Source: Siculibacillus sp. (GTDB taxonomy: Bacteria > Pseudomonadota > Alphaproteobacteria > Rhizobiales > Ancalomicrobiaceae). From it: a stretch of DNA of 47,546 bases. This document shows, piece by piece, positions 8,058 to 17,200 of this stretch (the stretch's first letter is position 1; each line of letters begins with the position of its first letter). A program made the position numbers and the translations under genes. The notes under the pieces are model-generated. The model was not told the origin of the DNA. It saw only the letters and a list, made by a program, of their open reading frames with translations, and searched no databases. The stretch covers positions 1-47,546 of the forward strand of contig JAOTSD010000030.1 of the NCBI GenBank assembly GCA_030247555.1. The letters run 5' to 3'.

Positions 8058-8696
8058 TCACGAAGATCCCGTCCCGGGCTCGACGGTGGCGATCATCCGG
8101 GCGAGTTCGGCGAGCGATCCGGCCTCCATCTTGGTCATGATCGAGGCGCGGTAGGCCTCGATGGTCTTGATCGAGAGATCGAGCTCGTAGGCGACCACCT
8201 TGTTGGGCTTGCCCGCCATGATGCGCTCGAGCACCTCCTTCTCGCGGCGACCGAGGCGGGCGTGGCGCTCCTCGATCGTCCGCCGCCGCGCATCCCGGGT
8301 CAGGACCTCGCGGGAGCGCCGCACCGCCTTCTCCACCGTGTCGAGCAGGTATTGTTCCTTGAACGGCTTCTCGATGAAATCGAAGGCCCCGGCCTTGAGC
8401 GCCTCGACCGCCATCGGCACGTCGCCGTGGCCGGTGACGATCACCACCGGCAGGGGAAAATCCTGATCGGCGAGGCGCCGTTGCAGCTCGAGGCCGCTCA
8501 TCCCGGGCATGCGCACGTCGAGGATCAGCGCTCCGGGGCCGGGTCGCGGCCGCATCGACAGCGCGGCGAGGAACTCGTCGGCGGTGGCGTGGCACTCCGC
8601 CTCGAGCCCGACCGAGGCGAAGAGGAAGGTCATCGATCGGCGCATCGCTTCGTCGTCGTCGACGATCATGATCCGCGGTCGGGGGCTCTCGGTCAC
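8058..8696 (-). CDS. ttrR: FixJ/TtrR-like response regulator (receiver + LuxR HTH)
   Basis: A response regulator of 212 residues. The receiver shows the acidic triad DDD at 13-15, phospho-acceptor D60 (GALILDVRMPGMSG) and K in FIEKPFKEQ. The LuxR-type helix-turn-helix follows (LGRREKEVLERIMAGKPNKVVAYELDLSIKTIEAYRASIMTKM). The GTG start overlaps the kinase stop in GTGA. The layout is FixJ-like, and pairing with a PhnD-fold sensor kinase is the arrangement of TtrSR, which in enterobacteria responds to tetrathionate. The symbol is given by analogy; target genes are inferred to include the adjacent cytochrome. Confidence 0.8.
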   Translation of the reverse strand: MTESPRPRIMIVDDDEAMRRSMTFLFASVGLEAECHATADEFLAALSMRPRPGPGALILDVRMPGMSGLELQRRLADQDFPLPVVIVTGHGDVPMAVEALKAGAFDFIEKPFKEQYLLDTVEKAVRRSREVLTRDARRRTIEERHARLGRREKEVLERIMAGKPNKVVAYELDLSIKTIEAYRASIMTKMEAGSLAELARMIATVEPGTGSS

Positions 8697-10468
8697 GTCG
8701 CGTCCTCCGGCGGGACGGGCAGGGCGACCCGCATGGTCAGCCCTCCGTCGGGTTCGTTGGTCGGCCAAAGTCTCCCGCCGTGGCTCTCCACGATCGTCCG
8801 GCAGATCGAAAGACCGAGGCCGAGCCCCTGCGGCTTGGTGGTGAAGAAGGTGTCGAAGAGATGCGCCTCCACCTCCGGCGTCAGTCCCGGGCCGTGGTCG
8901 CGCACCGCGACGCTCACCGTGTCGTGCTCCCGGGACGTCGACACGACGATCCCTGATCCGCTCGCCGCGGCGCCGTCCATGGCGTCGACGGCGTTCTGCA
9001 GGAGGTTGAGCAGCACCTGCTCCAATTCGGCGCGATCGGCCGAGATCGGCGGCAGGGCGCCGGCGAGGCGGACCTCGAGGCTGGCGCCGCGTCGCAGGGC
9101 CGGACCCTCGAAGAGTGCCAACGTCTCGTGGACCACGTCGTCGAGATCGAGGCTTTCGCGCTTCGCCTCGCGGCGGCGGACGAAGGCACGGATGCGGCGG
9201 ATGATCGCCGCGGCCCGCTCGGCCTGACCGGCGATGCCGCGGGCGCCGTCGCGCAGAAAGGCCGGGTCGGTGCGCCCGGCGTCGATCACCCGGGTCATGC
9301 CCTCGGCGTAGTTGGTGATCGCGGCGAGCGGCTGGTTGAGTTCGTGGGCGATGTTGGAGGCCATCTCGCCGAGAATGCCGAGACGGGAGAACTGGTCGCG
9401 TTCCTCCCGGTGGAGGCGGGCGGCGCGTTCCGCCCGTTCGCGTTCCCGGATCTCGCGGGTGAGCTCGGCGGTACGCCGCCGCACCAACGTCTCGACCCGG
9501 GCGACGTGGACGATCCACCAGCCGACGAACGCGGCGGCGACGAGGAACCAGTGCCAGTGGGCGCGCACGAAGCCGCCGAAGGTGGTTCGGGCGAGATGGG
9601 CGTAGGGGCCGATCTTCAACTGCCGAAAGAGAGCATGGACCGTGGTGTAGTCCTGCGGCGCGGTCCAGGCGCGGCCGCCGACCGGCGCCATGGAGAGCAG
9701 GCTCGCCGTCACCGCCTTGGCGAGGTCGGGCGAGGTGCCGGCGAGGCGGGCGAAGGGCCAGTCGGGATAGGGGCGCGACGACAGCCGGCAGGGGAAGCCC
9801 GCGGCCTGCCGCTCGCCGACGACGGTGAACTCCTCGGCGCCGACCATCCCGCGGGCGATCTCGTCCTCGAGCAGGCAGGCGCGCACCACGCCGGCGTCCG
9901 CCCTCCCCTCGCGCAGCGCGGCAACGACCCTCTCCATGGGAAAGCCGGTCTCGACCAATCCGGCGAGGTCGGAGGGCGAGAGGCCGGCGTCGTCCATCTC
10001 GCGATGGATCACCCGCCACCCGCCGAAGGCGTCGCCGGCGACGACCGCCAGCCGATTCCCGGCGAGGTCGGCGAGGCGCTTCGGCGCGCCGACCCGATTC
10101 GGAGCGATCACGGTCGAGCCGACGGTGTCGGTCGGCGGCATGCGGTCGCGACTCTCGAGCGTGGCGAGACGGGTGACGCCGAAGCGGGATTCGAGGTCGA
10201 CGTAGTCGCCCGGGTTGGTGACGACGAAATCGACCGATTTCTCGGCGACGGCGCGGGAGATGCCGGCGAGGTCGAGCGGCACCATGGTGAAGCGGTGTTC
10301 CGAGAGCGAGGCCGCCAGTTGGGCGATGGTCGGCTCGAAGTCCTGCACCGCGCGCTCCGACCCCTGGAAGGCGAGCACGGCGATGCGCACCTCGCGCGCC
10401 TCCGCCGTCGCCGCGAAGAGCAGGACGAAGAACAGAGAGAGGATCGGAGAATGGTGCGCGCGACGCAT
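8693..10468 (-). CDS. ttrS: TtrS-like sensor histidine kinase with PhnD-fold periplasmic domain
   Basis: A sensor kinase of 591 residues, the usual length of TtrS. It begins with a signal peptide or anchor (SPILSLFFVLLFAATAEA). A periplasmic phosphate/phosphonate-binding-like domain (about 25-285) contains DFVVTNPGDYVDLESRFG and RVVAALREGRADAGVVRAC, typical of this fold. A transmembrane helix follows (HWFLVAAAFVGWWIVHVA, about 300-320), then a short coiled coil. The kinase core has H375 in NIAHELNQPLAAI, with ATPase boxes LLQNAVDAM, DHGPGL and GLGLGLSI. It lies 98 bases downstream of the pentahaem cytochrome on the same strand. Tetrathionate sensing is inferred from the family and the neighbouring TsdA-like gene. 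Confidence 0.82.
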   Translation of the reverse strand: MRRAHHSPILSLFFVLLFAATAEAREVRIAVLAFQGSERAVQDFEPTIAQLAASLSEHRFTMVPLDLAGISRAVAEKSVDFVVTNPGDYVDLESRFGVTRLATLESRDRMPPTDTVGSTVIAPNRVGAPKRLADLAGNRLAVVAGDAFGGWRVIHREMDDAGLSPSDLAGLVETGFPMERVVAALREGRADAGVVRACLLEDEIARGMVGAEEFTVVGERQAAGFPCRLSSRPYPDWPFARLAGTSPDLAKAVTASLLSMAPVGGRAWTAPQDYTTVHALFRQLKIGPYAHLARTTFGGFVRAHWHWFLVAAAFVGWWIVHVARVETLVRRRTAELTREIRERERAERAARLHREERDQFSRLGILGEMASNIAHELNQPLAAITNYAEGMTRVIDAGRTDPAFLRDGARGIAGQAERAAAIIRRIRAFVRRREAKRESLDLDDVVHETLALFEGPALRRGASLEVRLAGALPPISADRAELEQVLLNLLQNAVDAMDGAAASGSGIVVSTSREHDTVSVAVRDHGPGLTPEVEAHLFDTFFTTKPQGLGLGLSICRTIVESHGGRLWPTNEPDGGLTMRVALPVPPEDAT

Positions 10469-10507
10469 GGCCGGAAGAGTGGACCGAACCGGCTCCGTCC
10501 GCAACGC

Positions 10508-10542
10508 GATCGGCCGGCCGCGGGGCGAGCGGCCGGTCGATC
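10508..10542 (-). terminator. Strong stem-loop between cytochrome gene and sensor kinase
   Basis: Arms 10508-10521 (GATCGGCCGGCCGC) and 10529-10542 (GCGGCCGGTCGATC) pair over 14 positions with one imperfect pair and a 7-base loop. There is no U tract. It may partially terminate or protect the cytochrome transcript, lowering sensor-kinase expression relative to the cytochrome. Confidence 0.45.
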
Positions 10543-10566
10543 TCGCCGTTCGGGTGCGGGCGTTCG

Positions 10567-12636
10567 TCAGTAGCGCGCGTCCTTCGGCTTGGGGTCCTTG
10601 GGCCAGTCCTTGACCTTCGGTGCGAAGTCGGGGCGTTCCATGTGGCTGAAGTACTCGGCGACGTCGACCGCTTCCTGGTCGGAGAGGCCGCCCTGGCCGA
10701 GCGGGAACTTGTCGTGGGCGCCGATCGGCATGTTGCGCTTGACGAAGGCCGCGGCGGTATAGGTGCGGGCCATGCCGGCGCCGATGTTGAAGGAGCGCTC
10801 GCCCCACAGCGGCGGATAGACGACCCGGCCGGCGCTGTCCTCGACGCCTTCGCCGTTCTCGCCGTGACAGGCGGCGCACTGGGCGGCGTAGATCTTCCGG
10901 CCGTTCTCGGAGTTCGGCACGATCTTGGGATCGACCTTGCCGACGCCGCGCCCTTCGACCTTGTCCTCGGGCTTCGTCGCGCCGCGCATCCAGTCGAAAT
11001 AGGCGACCATGGCCTTCATGTCGGGGCCGTCGGCGGGCAGCGCCCTGCCGTTCATCGAACGCAGGAAACAGCCGTTGATGCGGTCCTCCATGGTGATGGT
11101 GCGGCCGGCGCGGGGGGCGTAGGACGGGAAGAACGCGGAGACGCCGACATAGGGTGATCCGTCCGCCACGGTGCCGGCGTTGAGATGGCACGAGGTGCAG
11201 TTGAGGTCATCGCCGACGTGGTTCGGCAGCAGCGTGCGCGTCTCGGCGTTGAGCCGCATGCCGCGCACCAACCGCTCGGCGTCGGGCTCCTTCAGGAGGT
11301 TCGCCAGACGCGGCGTCTCGAACCTGGAGGCGTCGATCTTCGGATCGAGCCCGGCGCGGGCGGTCTTCACCGCCTCCGCCGACACGGGGCCGGCCCCCTC
11401 GCCCCAGTTGTCGCGCACGAAGGTCAGGATCTCTGCGATCTCTTCGTCGGAGAGCCGCGCGAAGCCCGGCATCGTCCATGTCCGCGGATGGGCGGCGGTC
11501 GCGGCCGTCTTCCAACCGGTCAGGGTGATGTGGACGAGGGTCGCGGGGTCCTTCTGCGAGACCGTCGGGTTGCCGGCGAGCGCCGGGAAGACACCCGGCA
11601 CTCCGGAGCCGTCCGGACGGTGGCAGTCGGTGCAGAACTGGGCGTAGCCGAGCCCGCCGCGGGTCGTCCAGGTCGTCGCCGGCGCTTCCAGCGCCGCGGC
11701 GACCTTCGGCGCCGGCTTCGGCCGATCGGAGGGCAACGACTTCAGATAGGTCGCCATCGCCCCGAGATCTTCGTCGCTCATCGCCTGCGTCGAATGCAGG
11801 ATGACCTCGGTCATGCTCCCCGAGGCGGTGGCGAAGCGGTTCTGGCCGGTCTTCAGGAGTTCGACCGTGTCCTCGACCGTCCACAGGTCGCGCAGTTCGA
11901 TCGCGTTCCAGTGCTCCACCTGCGCCCCGGCGAGGAAGTGCCGGCCGTTCGGGCCCGCCTCGCTCATGGCCAGTTCTTGGAAGCCGAGGCCGCGGGGGGT
12001 GTGGCAGGCGCCGCAGTGACCGAGCCCCTGGACGAGATAGGCGCCGCGGTTCCACACCGCGTCCCTGGTCGGATCGGGGCGGAAGGGGGTCGCGTCGAGG
12101 AAGGCGAAGTTCCAGTAGGCGAGACCGAGGCGCAGGCCGAAGGGGAAACGCATCTCGGCCGCCCGGTCGACCTTCTCCACCGGCGCCAGCCCCTTGGAGA
12201 CATAGGCCCAGAGTGCCTTCATGTCCTCGTCGGTCATCTTGGCGTAGGAGGGATAGGGCATCGCGGGATAGAGATGGTGACCATCGGCCGAAACGCCCTT
12301 GCGCATGGCGCGGTCGAAGGCGCCGAAGCTCCACGAACCGATGCCGGTCTTCGCGTCCGGCGTGATGTTGGTCGACCAGACGGTGCCGAAGGGCGTCTCC
12401 AGAGCCCGGCCGCCGGCCATCGGCGCGCCGCCCTCGGTGGTGTGGCAGGCGACGCAATCGCCGAGCTGGGCGATGTAGCGCCCGCGCTCGATCCGCGCCG
12501 CGTCGGCGGGGCCGGGGTCGGTCTCGAGGATGGGCGGCGGCAGGGCGATCCAGACGGCCGCTCCACCCAACGCGAATGCGGCGACCGCCGCGGCGGCGCC
12601 GAGCTTTCCGACGCGCTTGCTTCTTTCCTCGGTCAT
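10567..12636 (-). CDS. Pentahaem cytochrome c: tri-haem module fused to TsdA-like thiosulfate dehydrogenase domain
   Basis: A membrane-anchored periplasmic protein of 689 residues. The N-terminal helix (residues about 11-33, LGAAAAVAAFALGGAAVW) is a signal anchor. Five CXXCH haem sites are visible: CVACH at 61, CGACH at 208, CTDCH at 335, CTSCH at 480 and CAACH at 587. The first three, with their surroundings (GRYIAQLGDCVACHT, GLGHCGACHTPRG), resemble the cytochrome subunit of membrane alcohol/gluconate dehydrogenases, which passes electrons to or from quinone. Residues from about 400 on match di-haem TsdA: SCHLNAGT, GVSAFFPSYAPRAG and DRINGCFLRSMNGR. The cysteine of the last motif is the expected axial ligand of the catalytic haem. 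TsdA interconverts two thiosulfate and tetrathionate. An upstream ATG at 12663 is possible. It precedes a TtrSR-like pair. Confidence 0.85.
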   Translation of the reverse strand: MTEERSKRVGKLGAAAAVAAFALGGAAVWIALPPPILETDPGPADAARIERGRYIAQLGDCVACHTTEGGAPMAGGRALETPFGTVWSTNITPDAKTGIGSWSFGAFDRAMRKGVSADGHHLYPAMPYPSYAKMTDEDMKALWAYVSKGLAPVEKVDRAAEMRFPFGLRLGLAYWNFAFLDATPFRPDPTRDAVWNRGAYLVQGLGHCGACHTPRGLGFQELAMSEAGPNGRHFLAGAQVEHWNAIELRDLWTVEDTVELLKTGQNRFATASGSMTEVILHSTQAMSDEDLGAMATYLKSLPSDRPKPAPKVAAALEAPATTWTTRGGLGYAQFCTDCHRPDGSGVPGVFPALAGNPTVSQKDPATLVHITLTGWKTAATAAHPRTWTMPGFARLSDEEIAEILTFVRDNWGEGAGPVSAEAVKTARAGLDPKIDASRFETPRLANLLKEPDAERLVRGMRLNAETRTLLPNHVGDDLNCTSCHLNAGTVADGSPYVGVSAFFPSYAPRAGRTITMEDRINGCFLRSMNGRALPADGPDMKAMVAYFDWMRGATKPEDKVEGRGVGKVDPKIVPNSENGRKIYAAQCAACHGENGEGVEDSAGRVVYPPLWGERSFNIGAGMARTYTAAAFVKRNMPIGAHDKFPLGQGGLSDQEAVDVAEYFSHMERPDFAPKVKDWPKDPKPKDARY

Positions 12637-12694
12637 GACACCAGTCCGATCCCGACGTTTCATCGCGATCAGCCTAGCCCCCCCCCTCCTCGGC

Positions 12695-12713
12695 GGACGA
12701 TCCCGGATCGTCC
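12695..12713. promoter_or_regulatory. 9-1-9 perfect palindrome in the divergent cytochrome/MFS promoter region
   Basis: GGACGATCC (12695-12703), one base, then GGATCGTCC (12705-12713). It lies about 58 bases upstream of the cytochrome start used here and about 180 bases upstream of the MFS gene. It is a candidate site for a dimeric regulator such as the adjacent FixJ-like protein; a simple hairpin is the alternative. The surrounding 12664-12891 stretch holds no gene. Confidence 0.45.
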
Positions 12714-12891
12714 CGGCCGGGACGAGGGTTTTCCCGGGTCCGAACACTCCATCGGCGCGTGGCACGCGGTCACGATCCTGCGAGCGGTGCACGGAAGCCC
12801 TTCCCACGGCGCCCCGTGGCGTCCAACTCTGCCGACCCCACCCGGCGGACGGCACGACGGACGACGGTTCCTGAAGATTCGGAAACTCACC

Positions 12892-14133
12892 ATGTCCAGA
12901 CCCGTTGCCGGCACCGAGATCGCCGACGCTCCGCCACCTCACGCGACGAGCAACGTCGTTCGCTTGGCGGTGGCACAGGCGCTGGCCGGCGCCAACGCCG
13001 TCGTCGTCTATGCGACCGGGGCGATAGTCGGCAACACGCTCGCCCCCGACGGGACGCTCGCCACGCTGCCCATCTCGCTCTTCGTCGTCGGCATGGCGGC
13101 GAGCATCCTGCCCGCCGGCATCATCGCCCGACGGTACGGGCGACGGGCCGCCTTCCTCTTCGGCACCGCGTGCGGCATCCTCGTCGGATTGATGTCGGCG
13201 GTGGCGATCGTCCTCGGCTCCTTCTGGCTCTACTGCTCGGCGATGATCTTCGGCGGCGCCTATGCCGCCGTGGTCCTCACCTTCCGCTTCGCCGCCGCCG
13301 ACTGCGTGCCGCCGTCCGGGCGGGCGCGGGCGATGTCGACGGTGATGGCGGGCGGCGTCGCCGCCGGCGTCCTCGGGCCGCAGCTCGTCACCGCGACGAT
13401 GAACCTGAGCCAGCCCTACCTCTTCGCCGCGACCTATCTGGCGCAGGCCGCGGTCGCCGCGGTCTCGGCATCGGTCCTCGTCGGAGTGAGACTGCCGACG
13501 CCGTCGCGCGAGGAGATCGCCGGCGGGCGGCCGCTCGGCATCATCGCCCGCCAACCGCGCTTCGTCGTCGCCGTCGTCTGCGGCTTCGTCTCCTACATGG
13601 TGATGAATTTCGTCATGACCGCCGCGCCGCTGGCGATGCGGATCTGCGGCCTGTCCCAGGAGGACGCCAATCTCGGCCTCCAATGGCACGTGATCGCCAT
13701 GTACGCCCCGGGCTTCCTCACCGGACGACTGATCACCCGATTCGGCGCGGAGCCGGTGGTGATGGTCGGGCTCGCCCTGCTCTTCGCCTCCGCCGCGGCC
13801 GGCCTCGCCGGCATCGACGTGGCGCATTTCTGGACTTCGCTCGTCCTGCTCGGCGTCGGTTGGAACTTCGGCTTCGTCGGCGCCTCCGCCATGGTGCTCG
13901 AGTGCCATCGCCCGGAGGAGAAGACCCGCGTCCAATCGCTCAACGATTTCATCGTTTTCGGCACGATGACCCTGGGGTCCTTCGCGTCCGGCGGCCTGTT
14001 GACGACCCATGGTTGGAACGCGGTCCTGTGGGTCTCGTCGGTGCCGTTGGTGCTCGCCGTCGCGGCGGTCGCGGCGGCGAATCTCGCGATGCGACGCCGC
14101 ACCGCCGCCGAGAGGACCCGGATCATTTCGTAG
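12892..14133 (+). CDS. MFS transporter
   Basis: An inner-membrane transporter of 413 residues with about twelve hydrophobic segments. The loop between helices 2 and 3 carries the MFS motif as ARRYGRRAAF near residue 80. The second half starts near residue 215 with RQPRFVVAVVCGFVSYMVMNFVMTAAPLAM, a pattern seen in YqjV/RfnT-like members, some of which carry riboflavin. The N-terminal 25 residues are hydrophilic. It diverges from the cytochrome operon; a shared role, for example in sulfur compound or cofactor movement, is only speculation. The substrate is not readable. Confidence 0.85.
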   Translation: MSRPVAGTEIADAPPPHATSNVVRLAVAQALAGANAVVVYATGAIVGNTLAPDGTLATLPISLFVVGMAASILPAGIIARRYGRRAAFLFGTACGILVGLMSAVAIVLGSFWLYCSAMIFGGAYAAVVLTFRFAAADCVPPSGRARAMSTVMAGGVAAGVLGPQLVTATMNLSQPYLFAATYLAQAAVAAVSASVLVGVRLPTPSREEIAGGRPLGIIARQPRFVVAVVCGFVSYMVMNFVMTAAPLAMRICGLSQEDANLGLQWHVIAMYAPGFLTGRLITRFGAEPVVMVGLALLFASAAAGLAGIDVAHFWTSLVLLGVGWNFGFVGASAMVLECHRPEEKTRVQSLNDFIVFGTMTLGSFASGGLLTTHGWNAVLWVSSVPLVLAVAAVAAANLAMRRRTAAERTRIIS

Positions 14134-14164
14134 GTAGTGGGAATCAAGTGTTCGAACGTATTAC

Positions 14165-14190
14165 GCCCTAGGTCGTAGGGTATTATTTTT
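14165..14190 (+). terminator. Weak hairpin plus T-rich run after the MFS gene, overlapping the nifJ promoter region
   Basis: GCCCTA and TAGGGT (14165-14181) form a 5-6 bp stem with a 5-base loop, followed by ATTATTTTT. This resembles an intrinsic terminator for the MFS gene. The same AT-rich patch contains TATTAT (14181-14186), which would serve as a -10 element for the next gene, so the two readings compete. Confidence 0.4.
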
Positions 14191-14260
14191 GGCGCGCCAT
14201 GGAAGCCCGGGCGCGGTCGGCGCGTCGGAGGGGCACAGGCCGGCTCAGCGGAAGCGCACC

Positions 14261-17200
14261 ATGAAAACGAAGTATCCCGGCATTCCCACCGTCATCCATG
14301 GGAACGGCGCGGTAGCGCACGTCATGTCACAGGTCTGCGGTGGTGTCATCGGCTACCCGATCACACCGTCGACCGAAATATCCGAGATCTTCGAAGCGTT
14401 CCGCGCCGGCGGCGGCGTCAACGTCTGGGGGAAGCACCCGTTCTTCTTCGAACCAGAAGGCGAACACTCCGCGCAATCCGGCGCACTCGGCGCGGCTTTG
14501 ACCGGCGGCAAGTACGTCTCCAACGCTTCTTCGAGCCAAGGCATTCTCTACGGCTTGGAGTCACATTACGTAACGGTCGGCAAGAAGGTGGGCGGCTTCG
14601 TGCTCCACGTCGCCGCCCGCGTCGTTTCTCGCCACTCGCTGAACGTCATGGCGGGGCACGACGACGTCTACGCCCTGCTCGGAGCGGGCTACACCGTCGT
14701 ATTCGGCTCCAATCCGCAGGAAGCCGCGGATCTGGCCGTCATCTCCTACAAGGTGGCGGCCAATTCGTTGATACCGGTCGCCAATGCCATGGACGGCTTC
14801 GCCACCAGCCACATGCTGAGCGAGGCGTTGATGCCCGAGGACGACCTCGTGCGCGAGTACGTCGGCGATCCGGCCGGCCGCATGATCGCGCCGACGGTGG
14901 CGCAGGAGATCCTGTTCGGCTCCAAGGGCCGCGTCTTCCAGCTCGGCCGCTGGCTCGACCGCCATCGCGGCGACTTCGATCCCGAGTCCCTCAAGGCGCT
15001 GCGTGCCCATCTCGCGGCGAACGCCGAGACGATCGAGCGCGACAACGCCGGTGACGGCCTTCCCGCCACACTCGCCTTCGTGCCGGAGATCCTCGCCGGC
15101 CAGTGGCGGCGCCAGTGGGTCAATGCCCACGAGAAGGGCACCCGCCAACGCGTTCCCGCGCTCGTCGATCCGCACAACCCGGGACTCACCGGCGGCGTGC
15201 AGAATCAGCCCGACTTCCAGGCCGGCAGCGTCGACCACCGCACCCATTTCGCCGCCGACGTGCCGCGCTTCGTGCGCGAGGCGATGGCGGAATATTCCGA
15301 GTTGACGGGCCGCTCCTACGCGCCGGTCAAGGGCCATCTGTGCGACGACGCAGAGACGGTGCTCGTCGGCCTCGGTTCGGTCACCGACGACGCCGAGGCG
15401 GTCGCCGAACACATGCGTCGCCAGGGCCGCAAGGTCGGCGTCGTCTCGATCAAGCTGCTGCAACCCTTCCCCGAGGCCGAGTTGGTCGCGGCGCTGAAGG
15501 GCAAGAAGGCGGTGACGGTGCTGGAACGCTCCGACCAGACGGTGCTCACCGGCCTCGTCATGCAGGCGCTCTATCGGGCACTCGAGAACGCCCACGGCGG
15601 ACGCAACGCCGGCATTCCGGCGATCGAGACCCTGCCGCGCATCACCACGGCGATCTTCGGCCTCGGCGCCCACGACCTGCAGCCGCGCCATCTGGTGGCG
15701 GCCTTCGACGACATGGAGAAGTCCGAAGGGGCGCCGCTCGTCTATCTCGGCTCGACCTTCTTCGCCAAGAACCCGGCACCGCGGCTCGCCGCCCTGCAGA
15801 CCAAGCTCGCCGCCGCCTACCCCGAGACCAAGCTGATGGCGCTGGAGACGGGAGAGAACCCGCATCTCCTGCCCGAGGGTGCCTTCCGTGTCCGCTTCCA
15901 CTCGGTCGGCGGCTACGGCACCATCGCCACCGGCAAGCTCCTCACCGACATTCTCGCCGGCGTGCTCGACCTGCATTCGAAGGCGGCGCCGAAATACGGT
16001 TCGGAGAAGTCCGGCGCGCCGACCAACTACTACATCACCCTGAGCCCCGAGCCGGTGAAGATCACCAACGCCGAGCTCGAGGAGGTCGAGATCGTCATCT
16101 CGCCCGACCACAAGGTCTTCTCCCACACCAACCCGCTGAAGGGGCTGGTGCCCGGTGGCACCTTCATCCTGCAGTCGTCGCTCACGCCGCTCGAGACCTG
16201 GGGAAGCCTGCCGGCCCACGCCCGCAGGGCGATCCGCGAGAAGAAGCTCGACTTCTTCGTCATCGACGCCTTCAGGGTGGCGCAGCGTCACGCTCCGCGT
16301 GCCGATCTCGAGACCCGGATGATGGGCATCGCCTTCATCGGCGCGGTCTGCGGCCATCTCGACCACGTGGCCACCGGGGCGAGCGTCGAGGCCATCCTCG
16401 ACAAGACGCGCACCCTCATCTCCAAGAAGTTCGGCGGCAAGGGCGCCGCCGTCGTCGAAGGCAACATGGCGGTGATCCGCGACGGTCTCGCCGCGACGGT
16501 GAAGGTCGATTACGAAGCGGCCGCGTTCCTCGAGATCGACGCCGCTCCGGCGAAGTCGGCGGATCGCACCGTCGCACTCTCCGCCCGCCTCGAGCACGCC
16601 ACGCGGTGCGTCGCCGAAGCCGGCTTCCTCGACCAGGACTATTACGACGACGTCGTCGCCATGCCGTTCCGCGAAGGCTCGATCGCCGACGCTCCGGTCC
16701 TGCCGGGCACCGGCCTGTTCATGCCGGCGGCCTCCGCCGCCTTCAAGGACAAGGGCCTGTTCCGCCGCACGGTACCGGAGTTCGTCGCCGACCTTTGCAC
16801 CGGCTGCGCCGAATGCGCGCTGGTGTGCCCCGACGCGGCGATCCCCAACACGGTGCACGAGATCCACGACCTGATCCTGACGGCGATCGCCCGGTCGGGC
16901 GCCACCGAAGCGCAGCAGGGCGTGCTGCGCGCCCACGTGTTCGCCCTCGCCAACACGGTGCGCGAGGCGCTGCGCAACACCAAGGAGGCTCCGGCGCTCG
17001 CCGACCTCTTCCGCACCGCCGCCGCCGAACTCGGCGACGACGACCCGGTCCTCGTCGACACGGTGAAGCGCACCGCGGCGGCGCTGGCGAGCTTCCCCGT
17101 GGCGCGCACCCGGCCGTTCTTCGACGCCGCCGAGAAGGCCAAGCCCGGCTCGGGCGGCCTGTTCTCCGCCACGATCGATCCGTGGAAGTGCTCGGGCTGT

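Noticed and set aside
10637-14010. Upstream extension of the cytochrome frame to 14010
   Set aside because: It runs antisense through the MFS gene. The real protein starts at 12636 or 12663, just before its signal anchor.
14165-14190. Sigma-54 promoter for nifJ
   Set aside because: I looked for TGGCAC-N5-TTGC before the gene and found no acceptable match. A sigma-70-like -10 in the AT-rich patch is more plausible.
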